From assembly GCA_029939715.1 (NCBI GenBank), contig JAOZSJ010000015.1:1-47417 (forward strand): a stretch of DNA of 47,417 bases, written 5' to 3'. The notes beneath the pieces were generated by a model that searched no databases, was not told the DNA's origin, and was given only the letters and a program-made list of their open reading frames with translations. This document shows positions 35,201 through 43,089 of the stretch, piece by piece; the first letter of the stretch is position 1; every line of letters begins with the position of its first letter. The translations under genes were made by a program, and so were the position numbers. This stretch comes from 4572-123 sp002084545 (GTDB taxonomy: Bacteria; Desulfobacterota; Desulfobacteria; Desulfobacterales; 4572-123).

Positions 35201-35884
35201 TTCCATGACTTCAGCACCGGCGGAGACCAGTTTGTCGGCGCCCACGGTGACAACCAGTCCGTTGATAGGCTCTTTTTTTCTGAATTTAATCAACTGGCTT
35301 AAAAATTTTTGCCATTCATCCTTGTCGTGGCCTTCATCCACGGGAATTGCGTATCTTCCGGCCGTATCGATAAGAATCGCCTGCTCGAAGAACCACCAGT
35401 CACAGTTGCGGGTTCCGGAGATTCCGGAAGTACGGGTGACTTCCGCAAAGGGCGAGGAGAGACGGGCGCTCTTGATGGCCGTTGTCTTGCCGGAACCGCT
35501 CTCTCCGATAACAAGGTACCACGGAAGAACGTATAACGGATTGCCGAGTTTTTTCAGGTGGGACTTGCGCAGTGCCTCCATGGCCTCTTTCCAGCGCTGC
35601 TGCAGTTCAAGGGCACTGTCTTTTCTTTCGGCTCCCATGTTTTGTATATAGGATTCATCCTGGTTGATCACCTGATTCACAAAATGCTGTTCACGGCGGC
35701 GCAGCAGTATTTTTTTTATAAATATGAGTCCGAGCCAGAATCCGCCTATCCCTACAATAACAAAAAGTCCTACCCACCATGGCCAGTCGAGCCACAGTAC
35801 CAGACCGAAAACAAGAGAAATCGCCAGCAATATAAGCGTAATGATCAAAAAGAATTTAAGCGCCTTCAGCAGGAACTGTTTCAT
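32279..35884 (-). CDS. tssM: T6SS inner-membrane core protein TssM (IcmF)
   Basis: 1201 residues, the usual IcmF/TssM size; with TssJ and TssL it builds the membrane complex across the envelope. Two N-terminal helices (about 12-32 and 37-57) are followed by an intact cytoplasmic NTPase: Walker A G-E-S-G-S-G-K-T (127-134), a D-T-A-G motif near 173 and T-K-C-D. A third membrane helix lies near 440-465 (S-W-V-A-L-V-L-A-L-C-G-L-L). The remaining periplasmic part includes the IcmF-related domain and a C-terminal beta-rich region (V-N-Y-G-L-N-G-H) where TssJ should dock. The intact Walker A matters because some TssM proteins have lost it. Confidence 0.97.
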   Translation of the reverse strand: MKQFLLKALKFFLIITLILLAISLVFGLVLWLDWPWWVGLFVIVGIGGFWLGLIFIKKILLRRREQHFVNQVINQDESYIQNMGAERKDSALELQQRWKEAMEALRKSHLKKLGNPLYVLPWYLVIGESGSGKTTAIKSARLSSPFAEVTRTSGISGTRNCDWWFFEQAILIDTAGRYAIPVDEGHDKDEWQKFLSQLIKFRKKEPINGLVVTVGADKLVSAGAEVMEADGRKIRQRIDELMRVLGARFPVYLLVTKCDLVQGMTQFCDQLTEKNHEQAMGMINLHMTGETDSFPGRAVRTIGEKLRDLRLLVLQKTKDRTDGQGVDPGLLLFPEEFERLKSGLDAFSKGAFQKNPYQESPLLRGLFFSSGRQEGSPYSHFLNALGLIGTRDVLPGTNRGLFLHDLFTKIFPRDRALFAPTQRTLEWGRLTRNLGLTSWVALVLALCGLLSFTFVKNLQTIRTISREFSKPALLSGELFNDVITMNRFQQAVLKIEKQNRHWWIPRMGLNQSLDVENTMKEKYCRLFKDGFMLPLEEQMTQSMTGFSDVTSEKIIVQYVDYLVKRINLIKARLEEKDAEKMAAMGQPSYEAIAIKPGHEIIPELKEKFAGLYLHSLLWRQDPIVLNREMNNLQTWLKHILINKRSNLNWLVQWVDNDPDLAGPTLADFWGGSLDLTEEPLIPAAYTAKGKKKIDAFLGEIESALPDPLIIAERKLEFKQWYFDAYLEKWHLFAANFTRGIERLQGLEEWQPVAAGMAFDNSPYFVFLEKMRQDLLPLIDTGNVPSWIDLVYEYGIAMDQAGKTAPKKIVKSGIIERAASQVKAKVARIEKKIDIKGGRRLDIKSQLMVVDALTRYRKALGAIAPAASSRRVAFQMAGQMFSEDPSEGKSSFFMAKNAIADMKAALQSVKPEDRIFWDLITGPLDYYWDFVCKETACRLSTIWEQQVLVEIQGVTKKRVINEILLGQDGFAVKFIKGPAAPFIGRTLKKGYFARKIEGKTIPFSDEFLNFFTKGVTAMTPARVAKMETSVPVKPLKSNYFVSIKGLPTDANADAVVQPHATVLELQCAEGSQKLTNLNYPVHKTFNWSPGSCGDITFQIQVGDLVLARKYTGEKAFVNFLKDFARGKKIFYPKDFPRQEKALKGLNIKSIRVNYGLNGHKPLLSAVYAIEDAERKKAAAAKKRKQGPKVPKVPQEITKCWDL

Positions 35885-35915
35885 TTAAATCCACCACCTG
35901 TCTGTTTTATTTATT

Positions 35916-36578
35916 TCAAAAACCGCTACTGACATTGTTCAGAATAAACCAGTAAATAAGGTACAACCCTCCGAAAAGCAGAATTGGGAAACCGATAGAT
36001 CCCATCGTAAAAAGAGAAAAACGATTTTTTGTCCCGGGCTGGGGAATTTCGGCCGAGTCCGGCGGGTAGGCCTCCGGGAAAAGCTCTGTTTCCGTTATGG
36101 AGGGGACCCCGACGGAACTGCCGGTTAGAATTTTGAGATTAGAGGTCATAAGCTGTTCTAAAAGATATTCGTCTCCCGCATTGCAGAATCGTCCCGTGAA
36201 TCCCATGGCCAGGCAAAGATAGTAGACCTCCCGGACATCTCTCTGGTGCAGCCCGATGTTGTTCAATCGTTCAAAAAAAAGCTCTCCGGCGGCAGTGGTC
36301 TGGAAATAAACCCGCTGGAGAAGTTCGCCCTGCCATTTTCCTCTTTCCTGCCAGGATGAATTCATGATGGTTTCATCTACCCAGGCAAAGATGGCAAAAC
36401 GTGCGAGGTCAAAATCATCACGTGAGGCGATATCCTGTGCGGCACGTTTTTCGATTTCATTAATATGCTGCTGAATATCGGATTTTATCTGTTCGAAAGA
36501 AGGTTGCTGTTTATCCAAATTTTTTATAAAATAAGTAACATAGGCAACCAGGTTTATAAAATAGTCGCTTAAGCGCAT
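35916..36578 (-). CDS. tssL: T6SS inner-membrane protein TssL (DotU)
   Basis: 220 residues of the DotU/TssL family. The cytoplasmic hook domain contains A-R-F-A-I-F-A-W-V-D-E-T-I-M-N-S-S-W and E-V-Y-Y-L-C-L-A-M-G-F-T-G-R-F. One C-terminal membrane helix (I-G-F-P-I-L-L-F-G-G-L-Y-L-I-Y) anchors it. There is no OmpA/peptidoglycan-binding extension, so any wall anchoring must come from another protein. It starts five bases after tssK; GGGGGA precedes the ATG. Confidence 0.95.
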   Translation of the reverse strand: MRLSDYFINLVAYVTYFIKNLDKQQPSFEQIKSDIQQHINEIEKRAAQDIASRDDFDLARFAIFAWVDETIMNSSWQERGKWQGELLQRVYFQTTAAGELFFERLNNIGLHQRDVREVYYLCLAMGFTGRFCNAGDEYLLEQLMTSNLKILTGSSVGVPSITETELFPEAYPPDSAEIPQPGTKNRFSLFTMGSIGFPILLFGGLYLIYWFILNNVSSGF

Positions 36579-36583
36579 GCCGG

Positions 36584-37966
36584 TTATCCCCCTGCAACCA
36601 TAAGTTCAACTTTTAAATCCTGGGGTGCCGCATCCCAGTATAATGCTATATTATTTCCTTTTTGCACCTGATCCCATTGCTCGCCGTGATGATTTATTTT
36701 AAAATAAAGTGAGCCGGGACGGCGGGGCAGCTCCTGCGGCGGGGTAGCCAGATGCTCCAGGGCGAGGCCGGGAAGAGAGCGGGCGATCAGGATCGGCAAT
36801 GCCTCGCGGGAACTTAGTTTGGTAATTGTCTCCAGGGAAGCAATGAAGGTGTCGGGGTCCTGTTCGGTTTCAAAAATCAGGTAAAAACGATTGCTGCCTT
36901 CAAAGATTGCCGGCGGCATTTCCGATGCAAAATAGGCTCCGTCATAGGCCAGTTCCAGTACATATTCGGGCCCGGCCGTAATTTCGTCCAGAAGTTTCGT
37001 AATCAAGGAACGAGCACCGGCAAAACAGTCCCACGGGGATTCATGATTATATACCGGCAAAAGCCCCGAGTCTTTTGTGTCGGCATCAGACAGGTTGACC
37101 TGGGTTGAAAAACAGCTTAGTTCGCCGGTCAACTGGCGCAGTACCGCATAAATATCCCATGGATGCGCACCCGTAGCTTCGGTTAAATGATTCAGCAGCG
37201 GAACGTAGCGGTTTAAAGATCTTAATGCCAGGAGAAAAACCATGTCCCGGGCCCCGAATTCCGCTGTATGAATGCCCCTCTCCTTTTTATAGCCTTCAAG
37301 CTGGTGAACCCGGGATGCCAGTTGATCGCGTATATCGGTGACCAGCTTGAAAAGCACACCGGATCCGGCAACACTCAGAACAGGAGGTATAAACTGCTCC
37401 GACAAAACAACTTTTTCACCTTCACGCTGTAACCTGGCGATGGGAATCAGCGTATAATCGCCAAGCTGTTCTTTTTCAGTTTCAAAAAACAGTTTCAGTA
37501 CATAGAAAAGCCTTTTTACCTGCGCATCAGGGCCGTCCTGGTGCAGGTCCCGGACTTCATCAGGATCAGCAGTGGTTACAAAGCGGGTGGTAACCTCCGT
37601 CAGGTTGTCAAGCTTTTCAAGAACCGTTACATTTTTACCTTCGTTTTTGAATTTTTTAAGTCCCGCATAAACCATGAGAGGCCGACCCGCCTCGCCCCAG
37701 GCATCTTCAAACAGCCTTGCCTCGCAAAGTGCATTCCCGGACAATCCAGCATAGCTCATATCCGGGAAAAGAAACTCCCCTTTAATTAGACTGATCGTCC
37801 CTCCGTTCAAAGCCTCTTGCGCAATTTCCAGGTCTCCTACTCCCCAGAGGCAGGGATGTAGAAATTTATAAACCGGTTTGAACAGATCCTGCAGAAAACG
37901 GTCTTGCAACTGAAAATGCTGGGGCTGGAGAAATAACCCCTGATGCCAGAAAAGCGGTCTTTCCAT
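36584..37966 (-). CDS. tssK: T6SS baseplate-membrane connector TssK
   Basis: 460 residues of TssK/ImpJ/VasE, the trimeric adaptor between baseplate and TssL/TssM. The family start P-L-F-W-H-Q-G-L-F-L-Q-P-Q-H-F-Q is diagnostic. Also seen are L-F-L-L-L-L-type helices (D-M-V-F-L-L-A-L-R-S-L-N-R) and the C-terminal receptor-binding-like region (I-L-I-A-R-S-L-P-G-L, Y-F-K-I-N-H-H). AGGAAA lies upstream of the ATG. Confidence 0.96.
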   Translation of the reverse strand: MERPLFWHQGLFLQPQHFQLQDRFLQDLFKPVYKFLHPCLWGVGDLEIAQEALNGGTISLIKGEFLFPDMSYAGLSGNALCEARLFEDAWGEAGRPLMVYAGLKKFKNEGKNVTVLEKLDNLTEVTTRFVTTADPDEVRDLHQDGPDAQVKRLFYVLKLFFETEKEQLGDYTLIPIARLQREGEKVVLSEQFIPPVLSVAGSGVLFKLVTDIRDQLASRVHQLEGYKKERGIHTAEFGARDMVFLLALRSLNRYVPLLNHLTEATGAHPWDIYAVLRQLTGELSCFSTQVNLSDADTKDSGLLPVYNHESPWDCFAGARSLITKLLDEITAGPEYVLELAYDGAYFASEMPPAIFEGSNRFYLIFETEQDPDTFIASLETITKLSSREALPILIARSLPGLALEHLATPPQELPRRPGSLYFKINHHGEQWDQVQKGNNIALYWDAAPQDLKVELMVAGG

Positions 37967-38016
37967 TTTGAAGTTTTCCTATTTTTTATGCCAGGGTGTT
38001 AAAGTGCCTTAAAAAA

Positions 38017-38541
38017 TTAATTGACTATCTGTTTCGGGCCCAGGTTAAGATGAATATCCATCAAGGCCGGCACCTGAAATTTTTTCTTCATGATCAAGCC
38101 TGTTTTTTGAACCTCTACCGGGACCTCGTAAAAACGGATCATCCGATCTTTTTCAAGAAGATAATATCCGGCCACAATCGCCACGTATCTAGTCCCTTCG
38201 GCCCGATCGAGAGTAAAGTCAAGGTTTTGTCCGGGATTGACGATAAGACGTTTGACACTGGTGACGCTGTTGTCAAAAAGTTTGCATTCCAGAAGGCTGT
38301 ATACTCCTTCCTGATTGTCGGCAATACGATTAAAGGTATTTCTGTCCTTGAGTTGATATATGCACAACAGCAGCGTATGCGGAATATCCTCACTAAGGTT
38401 TAAACGATTGTCGGCTTTAAGGTTAATAGTAATGGCCGCCTTTTCAAAATTCCAGGCGGGAGGCGGCAGCGGTTTGGATGCACAGGCGCATATAAGCAGC
38501 CCGGCCAGCGGTAAACAGATGAACAATAAGAATTTCTTCAC
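38017..38541 (-). CDS. tssJ: T6SS outer-membrane lipoprotein TssJ, core copy
   Basis: 174 residues, anchoring the membrane complex to the outer membrane. The longest frame starts at 38616, but AAGGAGG lies nine bases before a GTG at 38541, and that start gives a proper signal peptide (K-K-F-L-L-F-I-C-L-P-L-A-G-L-L-I-C-A-C, lipid cysteine 20). The mature part shares D-I-P-H-T-L, L-K-D-R-N-T-F-N-R-I-A-D-N, V-K-R-L-I-V-N-P-G-Q and L-N-L-G-P-K-Q-I with the second copy at 7641-8207. It is adjacent to tssK as in most T6SS loci, so it is likely the ancestral copy. Confidence 0.94.
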   Translation of the reverse strand: MKKFLLFICLPLAGLLICACASKPLPPPAWNFEKAAITINLKADNRLNLSEDIPHTLLLCIYQLKDRNTFNRIADNQEGVYSLLECKLFDNSVTSVKRLIVNPGQNLDFTLDRAEGTRYVAIVAGYYLLEKDRMIRFYEVPVEVQKTGLIMKKKFQVPALMDIHLNLGPKQIVN

Positions 38542-38587
38542 TTTAATTTTCCTCCTTTGAATCGATAAATGGTAATAAATGTCGGCA

Positions 38588-39301
38588 TTAATCCATACCA
38601 CGGCATTTTTTTTCAAATTCCCTTACCAGTTGTTCCCTGAAACGCCCTGATTCGAACCAGTCCCTGATTTTACGATATTCTCCTTCATATACAGTAAAAG
38701 ATTCGGCCTTGCGCAGCGGTCCGAATTTTAAGCCTCCGCTTTTAGTGCCTATCTGTTCGGGATCGAGTTCGGCCAGAATTTCACCCACCTTGGTTTCGGC
38801 CGCCTGTTTAAATGCTTCCTGAGTAATTAAAAACGCCTTATTAATACGACCGATATAGCTTTCCAGTGATTCCTTATTATCCTGACCCTCAACATGTGAA
38901 CCAATAAAGTGACGAATGGTTTCCTCTCCACTGGCTTCTCCGAAAAGAGTCTTGTCGATGACGCCCACCAGGTGGTTCAGCGTATCAAAAATAGTGTTCA
39001 GGGATTGGCCCAGCCGTATCAGCATATCTTCCGAGTTCAGCTCATCACGGCAGACATCCCTCCCCAGCAGCAGGGAGAATATTTTTGCAAGTGCATCTTC
39101 GTCCATGTCCGATTCACCGGCAGCCGGTCCTTTTAAAACGGCTGTCGTTTTTTTAAGCAGTGTTTCTTTTTCCTGATCCGGAAAGTCCTTTAGTTCTTTT
39201 TCTATATACTGCTCGATCATCGTTTCGGCATTCATCGGATCCAAAATAAATATCCGTTGAATTTCCTGTGCCAGTTTTTTCACAATGTCCGGAGCTGTCA
39301 T
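38588..39301 (-). CDS. Stand-alone TagH C-terminal-domain-like T6SS protein (no FHA domain)
   Basis: 237 residues. The central and C-terminal part (L-G-R-D-V..., L-G-Q-S-L-N-T-I-F-D-T-L-N-H-L, about 45 residues later the helix A-F-L-I-T-Q-E-A-F-K-Q-A, then L-A-E-L-D-P-E-Q-I and finally R-D-W-F-E ... L-V-R-E-F-E-K-K) resembles the helical C-terminal domain of FHA-containing TagH/ImpI proteins, especially the A-x-x-A-x-x-A-x-x helix followed by a L-D-P-E pair. No FHA beta-sandwich is present. The assignment is by pattern and context only. It lies four bases after the zinc-ribbon/threonine-tail gene and directly before tssJ. AGGAAA precedes the ATG. Confidence 0.6.
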   Translation of the reverse strand: MTAPDIVKKLAQEIQRIFILDPMNAETMIEQYIEKELKDFPDQEKETLLKKTTAVLKGPAAGESDMDEDALAKIFSLLLGRDVCRDELNSEDMLIRLGQSLNTIFDTLNHLVGVIDKTLFGEASGEETIRHFIGSHVEGQDNKESLESYIGRINKAFLITQEAFKQAAETKVGEILAELDPEQIGTKSGGLKFGPLRKAESFTVYEGEYRKIRDWFESGRFREQLVREFEKKCRGMD

Positions 39302-39305
39302 TTTT

Positions 39306-41504
39306 TTATTTCCTGTTTTTCGGCTTTGGACTTAGAATAACGGTTTCCGGCAGATCATCTTCGAAATGAGCGTTTTTTGCAGCCGGGCGGTGCTCTTCCT
39401 TGTTTTTTTCAGCAGACAGGGCTGTTTTATTTTGCATATCCGCACCGGGAGACTGGATCATGGTTTCGGCAAAGTTATCCTTTTCGGCCCCGGGGGCTTT
39501 GTTTATATTTGCCGGGGAGAGTACAAGTGTCTCTTCTATTTCGTCTGTTTCCTCAAAAAAACCGGGAGATAACACAACCGTTTCGGATATTAATTCTTTT
39601 TCAGGCACTCCGGCGGTCTTTATTGTAAATTCGGATTTTTTTTCGGGAATCGGGGCAGGGGATGTATGACTTTCATGCACTGTCCGAGGAGAATCACCAT
39701 GTTTCTTCCCGATAATCACGGTTTCGTCCAGGTCAAGTTCCGGTTCAACGGTCTTCATTTCGTACGCTGAAATCTGATCCGTGCGGAGTTGCCCGGACAG
39801 ATCCTGCTTCTTGGAATTTTCTTCAAAGGGTGCAGACCATTTGCAACTGATTTTGTCCAGAATATTGCAGATGATTTGATTATCTTTGTCTGAAATTTCT
39901 TTAACTTCGGTTTTTTCAGCGGTTTTTTCATTTTCTCCTGCCGGCGGTAAAAGCATCCTTTTTACAGTTTTCAACAATGCCGTCAGTTTTTTTTGGAAAT
40001 TTTCAGCATCTTGATTTGTGCCCTGATATAGGTGGCCGTTAAGCAGCAACAGGCCGGTTTTAAGGGTTTCTACCCAGATTTTATTCATTGATTCCGGAAT
40101 TTCCGCTTTGCCTGAATTCCAAAAAATATTTTCAGGTGAAAAAACAGGATTTTTTAAGGCCGTTTCAAATTCAGCGGCACTTATTTCAGGGTCACGATCT
40201 TCCGGGTACATAACCGCTTGCAGATTTTCATAGATAACAGCCGGCTCCTGCCGGCTGTTGGCAAGCAGGGTAAAAAACCAGATAGTCCCTAAAAAATAAA
40301 ATCCGTATGAGGGCGGATTTTTAGGAATTTGCAGGGGTTGACCGGCGGCATCTCCCAGATCGATCCGGTGGACCGTGAAATTCCACAGGTGGGGGAGCAG
40401 TCCGGTTCTGGGGGCAGTCTTTACCCAGAAGCGGTCAAGCGAAAGACCCAGATCCGGGTGAGTCAGGTTTTTCAGTACCGGTGCCATATTATCAAACAGA
40501 CCTGCCAGAAAATTTAATTTCAGATAGAGGACTTCCAGGAAAAAACGGTTGTCTTGCCGGAACATTAAGTAAGGGCCGTGATCCTTGAGTACTCCTGAAG
40601 CCTGAAGGCATTTTATTCTGCCGTTCTGATTTCTGGCCGCCAGATAATTTTGCAGCTGACCTCCGGATGCTCCGGAAACAAGGGCCAGAAAATCAATGGC
40701 GTTTATCAAGCCGCCCGGGAAGATCATCATATAAGAGGGGTAGAAGTTGAAAATTTCGATTCTTGTTTTAGCAATTCCGTCTCGCCCGTGGCATTTTTTA
40801 CGTTCTAAGCAGTCAGAGCAGGGAAAGTGCTCCGGTTTGTCGGGTCCGGGCTTCAATTGGCCCAGTTTTCGTATAAGATCCCACCGGTCATTGACAAAAG
40901 AGGGATCGGATTTTGTCAGATCATAGGTAAAAAAATCAGACTGTCCGGCCACATCATGGCAAAAAGGGCAGTAAAGATACCGTTTCAGGCTGGTGGAGTA
41001 AGGCCTTAAACCCATGCCTGTTAATATTTTATCATCGCGGCACAGGTGTAGAAAATGACCGCACACAGGGCATGGCGGGTGAAAAAAGATTTGCCGGTGA
41101 TGGCAAAAAAACAAAGACTGCCAGAGTGTTAAAAGGTCGGGCCGGTCGGTCTCTCCCGCCAGTATGAGAGTATCCTGGTTGTTATCACTGCCGCCATATA
41201 TTTTGAAGGCACGTTGCCAATAGCGCTCGATCATGGAGTTGGTCACCGGCCGCAGTTCATCAGTCGGGTGCAGATACACCTCTTTTTGCATCAGAAGAAA
41301 AACTTTTTTGATATGGCTCTTGCCGTTGCCGACAATCCCGGCATGAATGAGCCTGCAAAACGGATCCGAATCGTAAAGCTCCTCGAATTTATATTCCGTC
41401 TCTCCATCGCGAGATTCCTTATTGCCGCAACGGCCGATCTCCAGATGGAATCCATTGGCAGAAGTAAGATAGGATATCAGAGAGGTAGTTTTGTTGTTGC
41501 TCAT
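39306..41504 (-). CDS. Large zinc-ribbon protein with a repeated E-T-hydrophobic tail, first gene of the core T6SS block
   Basis: 732 residues, no named family. Cysteine pairs C145-x2-C148 and C179-x2-C182 form a likely zinc ribbon, and C229, C232 and C238 add another cluster. The body to about 530 is folded and W/F-rich. From about 540 the tail is charged, K/E/P-rich and likely disordered. It holds five threonines in the context E-T-V-I-I (T595), E-T-V-V-L-S-P (T642), E-T-L-V-L-S-P (T659), E-T-M-I-Q-S-P (T681) and E-T-V-I-L-S-P (T721). A leucine or isoleucine at +3 fits FHA-domain ligands in four of five. Role as a phosphothreonine-dependent T6SS scaffold is inferred. No clear Shine-Dalgarno. 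Confidence 0.8.
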   Translation of the reverse strand: MSNNKTTSLISYLTSANGFHLEIGRCGNKESRDGETEYKFEELYDSDPFCRLIHAGIVGNGKSHIKKVFLLMQKEVYLHPTDELRPVTNSMIERYWQRAFKIYGGSDNNQDTLILAGETDRPDLLTLWQSLFFCHHRQIFFHPPCPVCGHFLHLCRDDKILTGMGLRPYSTSLKRYLYCPFCHDVAGQSDFFTYDLTKSDPSFVNDRWDLIRKLGQLKPGPDKPEHFPCSDCLERKKCHGRDGIAKTRIEIFNFYPSYMMIFPGGLINAIDFLALVSGASGGQLQNYLAARNQNGRIKCLQASGVLKDHGPYLMFRQDNRFFLEVLYLKLNFLAGLFDNMAPVLKNLTHPDLGLSLDRFWVKTAPRTGLLPHLWNFTVHRIDLGDAAGQPLQIPKNPPSYGFYFLGTIWFFTLLANSRQEPAVIYENLQAVMYPEDRDPEISAAEFETALKNPVFSPENIFWNSGKAEIPESMNKIWVETLKTGLLLLNGHLYQGTNQDAENFQKKLTALLKTVKRMLLPPAGENEKTAEKTEVKEISDKDNQIICNILDKISCKWSAPFEENSKKQDLSGQLRTDQISAYEMKTVEPELDLDETVIIGKKHGDSPRTVHESHTSPAPIPEKKSEFTIKTAGVPEKELISETVVLSPGFFEETDEIEETLVLSPANINKAPGAEKDNFAETMIQSPGADMQNKTALSAEKNKEEHRPAAKNAHFEDDLPETVILSPKPKNRK

Positions 41505-41604
41505 TAGCTGAATATACCTGCTGTCAATTTATCCGGTTAATGCTGAAATTACAAAAAGATTGCTTAATTGACGAATAAAGCAATAGAACAGGTCTGTTTT
41601 ATAA

Positions 41605-41638
41605 GAAAAAACCGGAGGCTCCCAAACTGTGAGAACCT
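41605..41638 (-). terminator. Rho-independent terminator after rsmB
   Basis: Read on the minus strand, AGGTTCTCA pairs over nine positions (two G-T) with TGGGAGCCT around a five-base loop (41616-41638), and CCGG then a run of six Ts follows. It lies about 65 bp beyond the rsmB stop and ends the ribF-to-rsmB transcript before the T6SS genes. A T6SS promoter should therefore lie in 41505-41605, where I see no strong -35/-10 pair. Confidence 0.65.
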
Positions 41639-41700
41639 GCGATAGTGATGGTCAACCGTTTGATAAAACTATTAGATTTTTTAGTTAATGTCAAGGTTTG

Positions 41701-43077
41701 TTAGGAGTAATTAATAATAATATCTGTTTTTATAAAACAGATTGCAAAAAAGCCGTCCATGTCGTGTTGATGGGGAAAGGATCGGAACCAGCCTTTTGGG
41801 CTTATCAGGGACGCGGCTCCGGCGGCAGGGGCGATGGGGGTTTTGTCTATTGTAAAACAGGGATTTTTTTGCAGGAAATATTCAACGACAGCTTCATTTT
41901 CTTCAACTTCCGTGCTGCACACCGCATAAACAAGGCGGCCGTTTTGCTTTACACGGGGGGCCAGGTTGGTGAGCAGGGATATCTGGCGGGCCTGATAGCG
42001 GGATAGATCCTTTTTTGATGCGGCCCATTTTGTGTCCGGATTGCGGCGTATCACCCCCAGACCGGAACAGGGTGCATCAAGTAAGATCCGGTCAAACAGA
42101 CCGAGGTTTCCGGGAATCGGTTTTCGAAGCAAGTCATGCCGCCTGGTTGTCACGATTTTGATACCCAGACGTTTCATCTCGGCTTCAAGCCGGTGCAGCT
42201 TATCGGATGAGTTGTCGACTGCGGCGATGCTGCCCCGGTTTTTCATCAGTTGAGCGATATGGCCGGTTTTCCCGCCCAGGCCGGCACAGGCGTCCAGAAT
42301 AGTTTCATCGGGCTGCGGGTTCAAAAGCATGGAAATAATCTGGGCAGCTTCATCTTGAATCTGAAATTCACCGTTTTTAAAGCTCTGGATATCCGCGACA
42401 GCGGTTTTAAGAGTTGAAAAGCGAATTCCGCTTGGTGAAAAATCCGTGGGAACAGGGTTTAATACCTCATTTTCAAGAGATATCAACAGGGCCCTGCGTG
42501 TGGTCTTGAGCGTGTTGGTTCTTGCCGTGATGGGGGGGATGGTGTTGACGGCATCGCACAGGTTCCCGGTTTCATCTATTCCAAAACGGGCCAGCCACTT
42601 TTTTATCAACCATGGGGGAAATGATTTTTCCGCTGAAAGCCAGGCTGTGGGGTTTTTTAACGGGTCCGGAAACAAGACGGACCGATGTCTTTTTGCACCG
42701 TTGCGCAAAAGCGCATTGACAAAGCCGGCCACCCACGGCTTTTGTTTTGATTTGGCCATTTCCACGGAGGTATTGACTGCCGCGGAAAGAGGGATGCGGT
42801 CTAAATAAATTATCTGGAAAAGACCTAACCTCAGAATATTCAGGATCGGCGCGTCGATTTTTTTAAAAGGGGTTTTCGAGAAGTGATCGATGATCCAGTC
42901 GATACGGCCCCGCCATCTGAGAACTCCGTATACCAGGGCGTTGAGCAGGGCACGGTCCCGCCTGGAAAGAGAGATGCCTTCGGCAATAGCGGCATCCATG
43001 GCTCTGTCAAGGGTCGTTCGGGTAGCATCCAGTGTGTTTAGGATATTGAGCGCGATTTTACGGGGAGAGGGGGGCAT
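41701..43077 (-). CDS. rsmB: 16S rRNA (cytosine-967-C5)-methyltransferase RsmB
   Basis: 458 residues. An N-terminal NusB-like helical domain (A-L-V-Y-G-V-L-R-W-R-G-R-I-D) is followed by the Rossmann methyltransferase: D-A-C-A-G-L-G-G-K-T for S-adenosylmethionine, D-A-P-C-S-G-L-G with the release cysteine, and Y-A-V-C-S-T-E-V-E-E-N-E with the catalytic cysteine. All residues needed for m5C formation at position 967 of 16S rRNA are present. It follows fmt by 12 bases, the common fmt-rsmB arrangement. Confidence 0.96.
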   Translation of the reverse strand: MPPSPRKIALNILNTLDATRTTLDRAMDAAIAEGISLSRRDRALLNALVYGVLRWRGRIDWIIDHFSKTPFKKIDAPILNILRLGLFQIIYLDRIPLSAAVNTSVEMAKSKQKPWVAGFVNALLRNGAKRHRSVLFPDPLKNPTAWLSAEKSFPPWLIKKWLARFGIDETGNLCDAVNTIPPITARTNTLKTTRRALLISLENEVLNPVPTDFSPSGIRFSTLKTAVADIQSFKNGEFQIQDEAAQIISMLLNPQPDETILDACAGLGGKTGHIAQLMKNRGSIAAVDNSSDKLHRLEAEMKRLGIKIVTTRRHDLLRKPIPGNLGLFDRILLDAPCSGLGVIRRNPDTKWAASKKDLSRYQARQISLLTNLAPRVKQNGRLVYAVCSTEVEENEAVVEYFLQKNPCFTIDKTPIAPAAGAASLISPKGWFRSFPHQHDMDGFFAICFIKTDIIINYS

Positions 43078-43089
43078 GGCGTCATCTTT

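Noticed and set aside
41666..41694. TTGACA (41689-41694, minus strand) with TAGTTT 17 bases later as a T6SS promoter
   Set aside because: The -10 is poor, and a good Rho-independent terminator (41605-41638) lies between it and the first T6SS gene.
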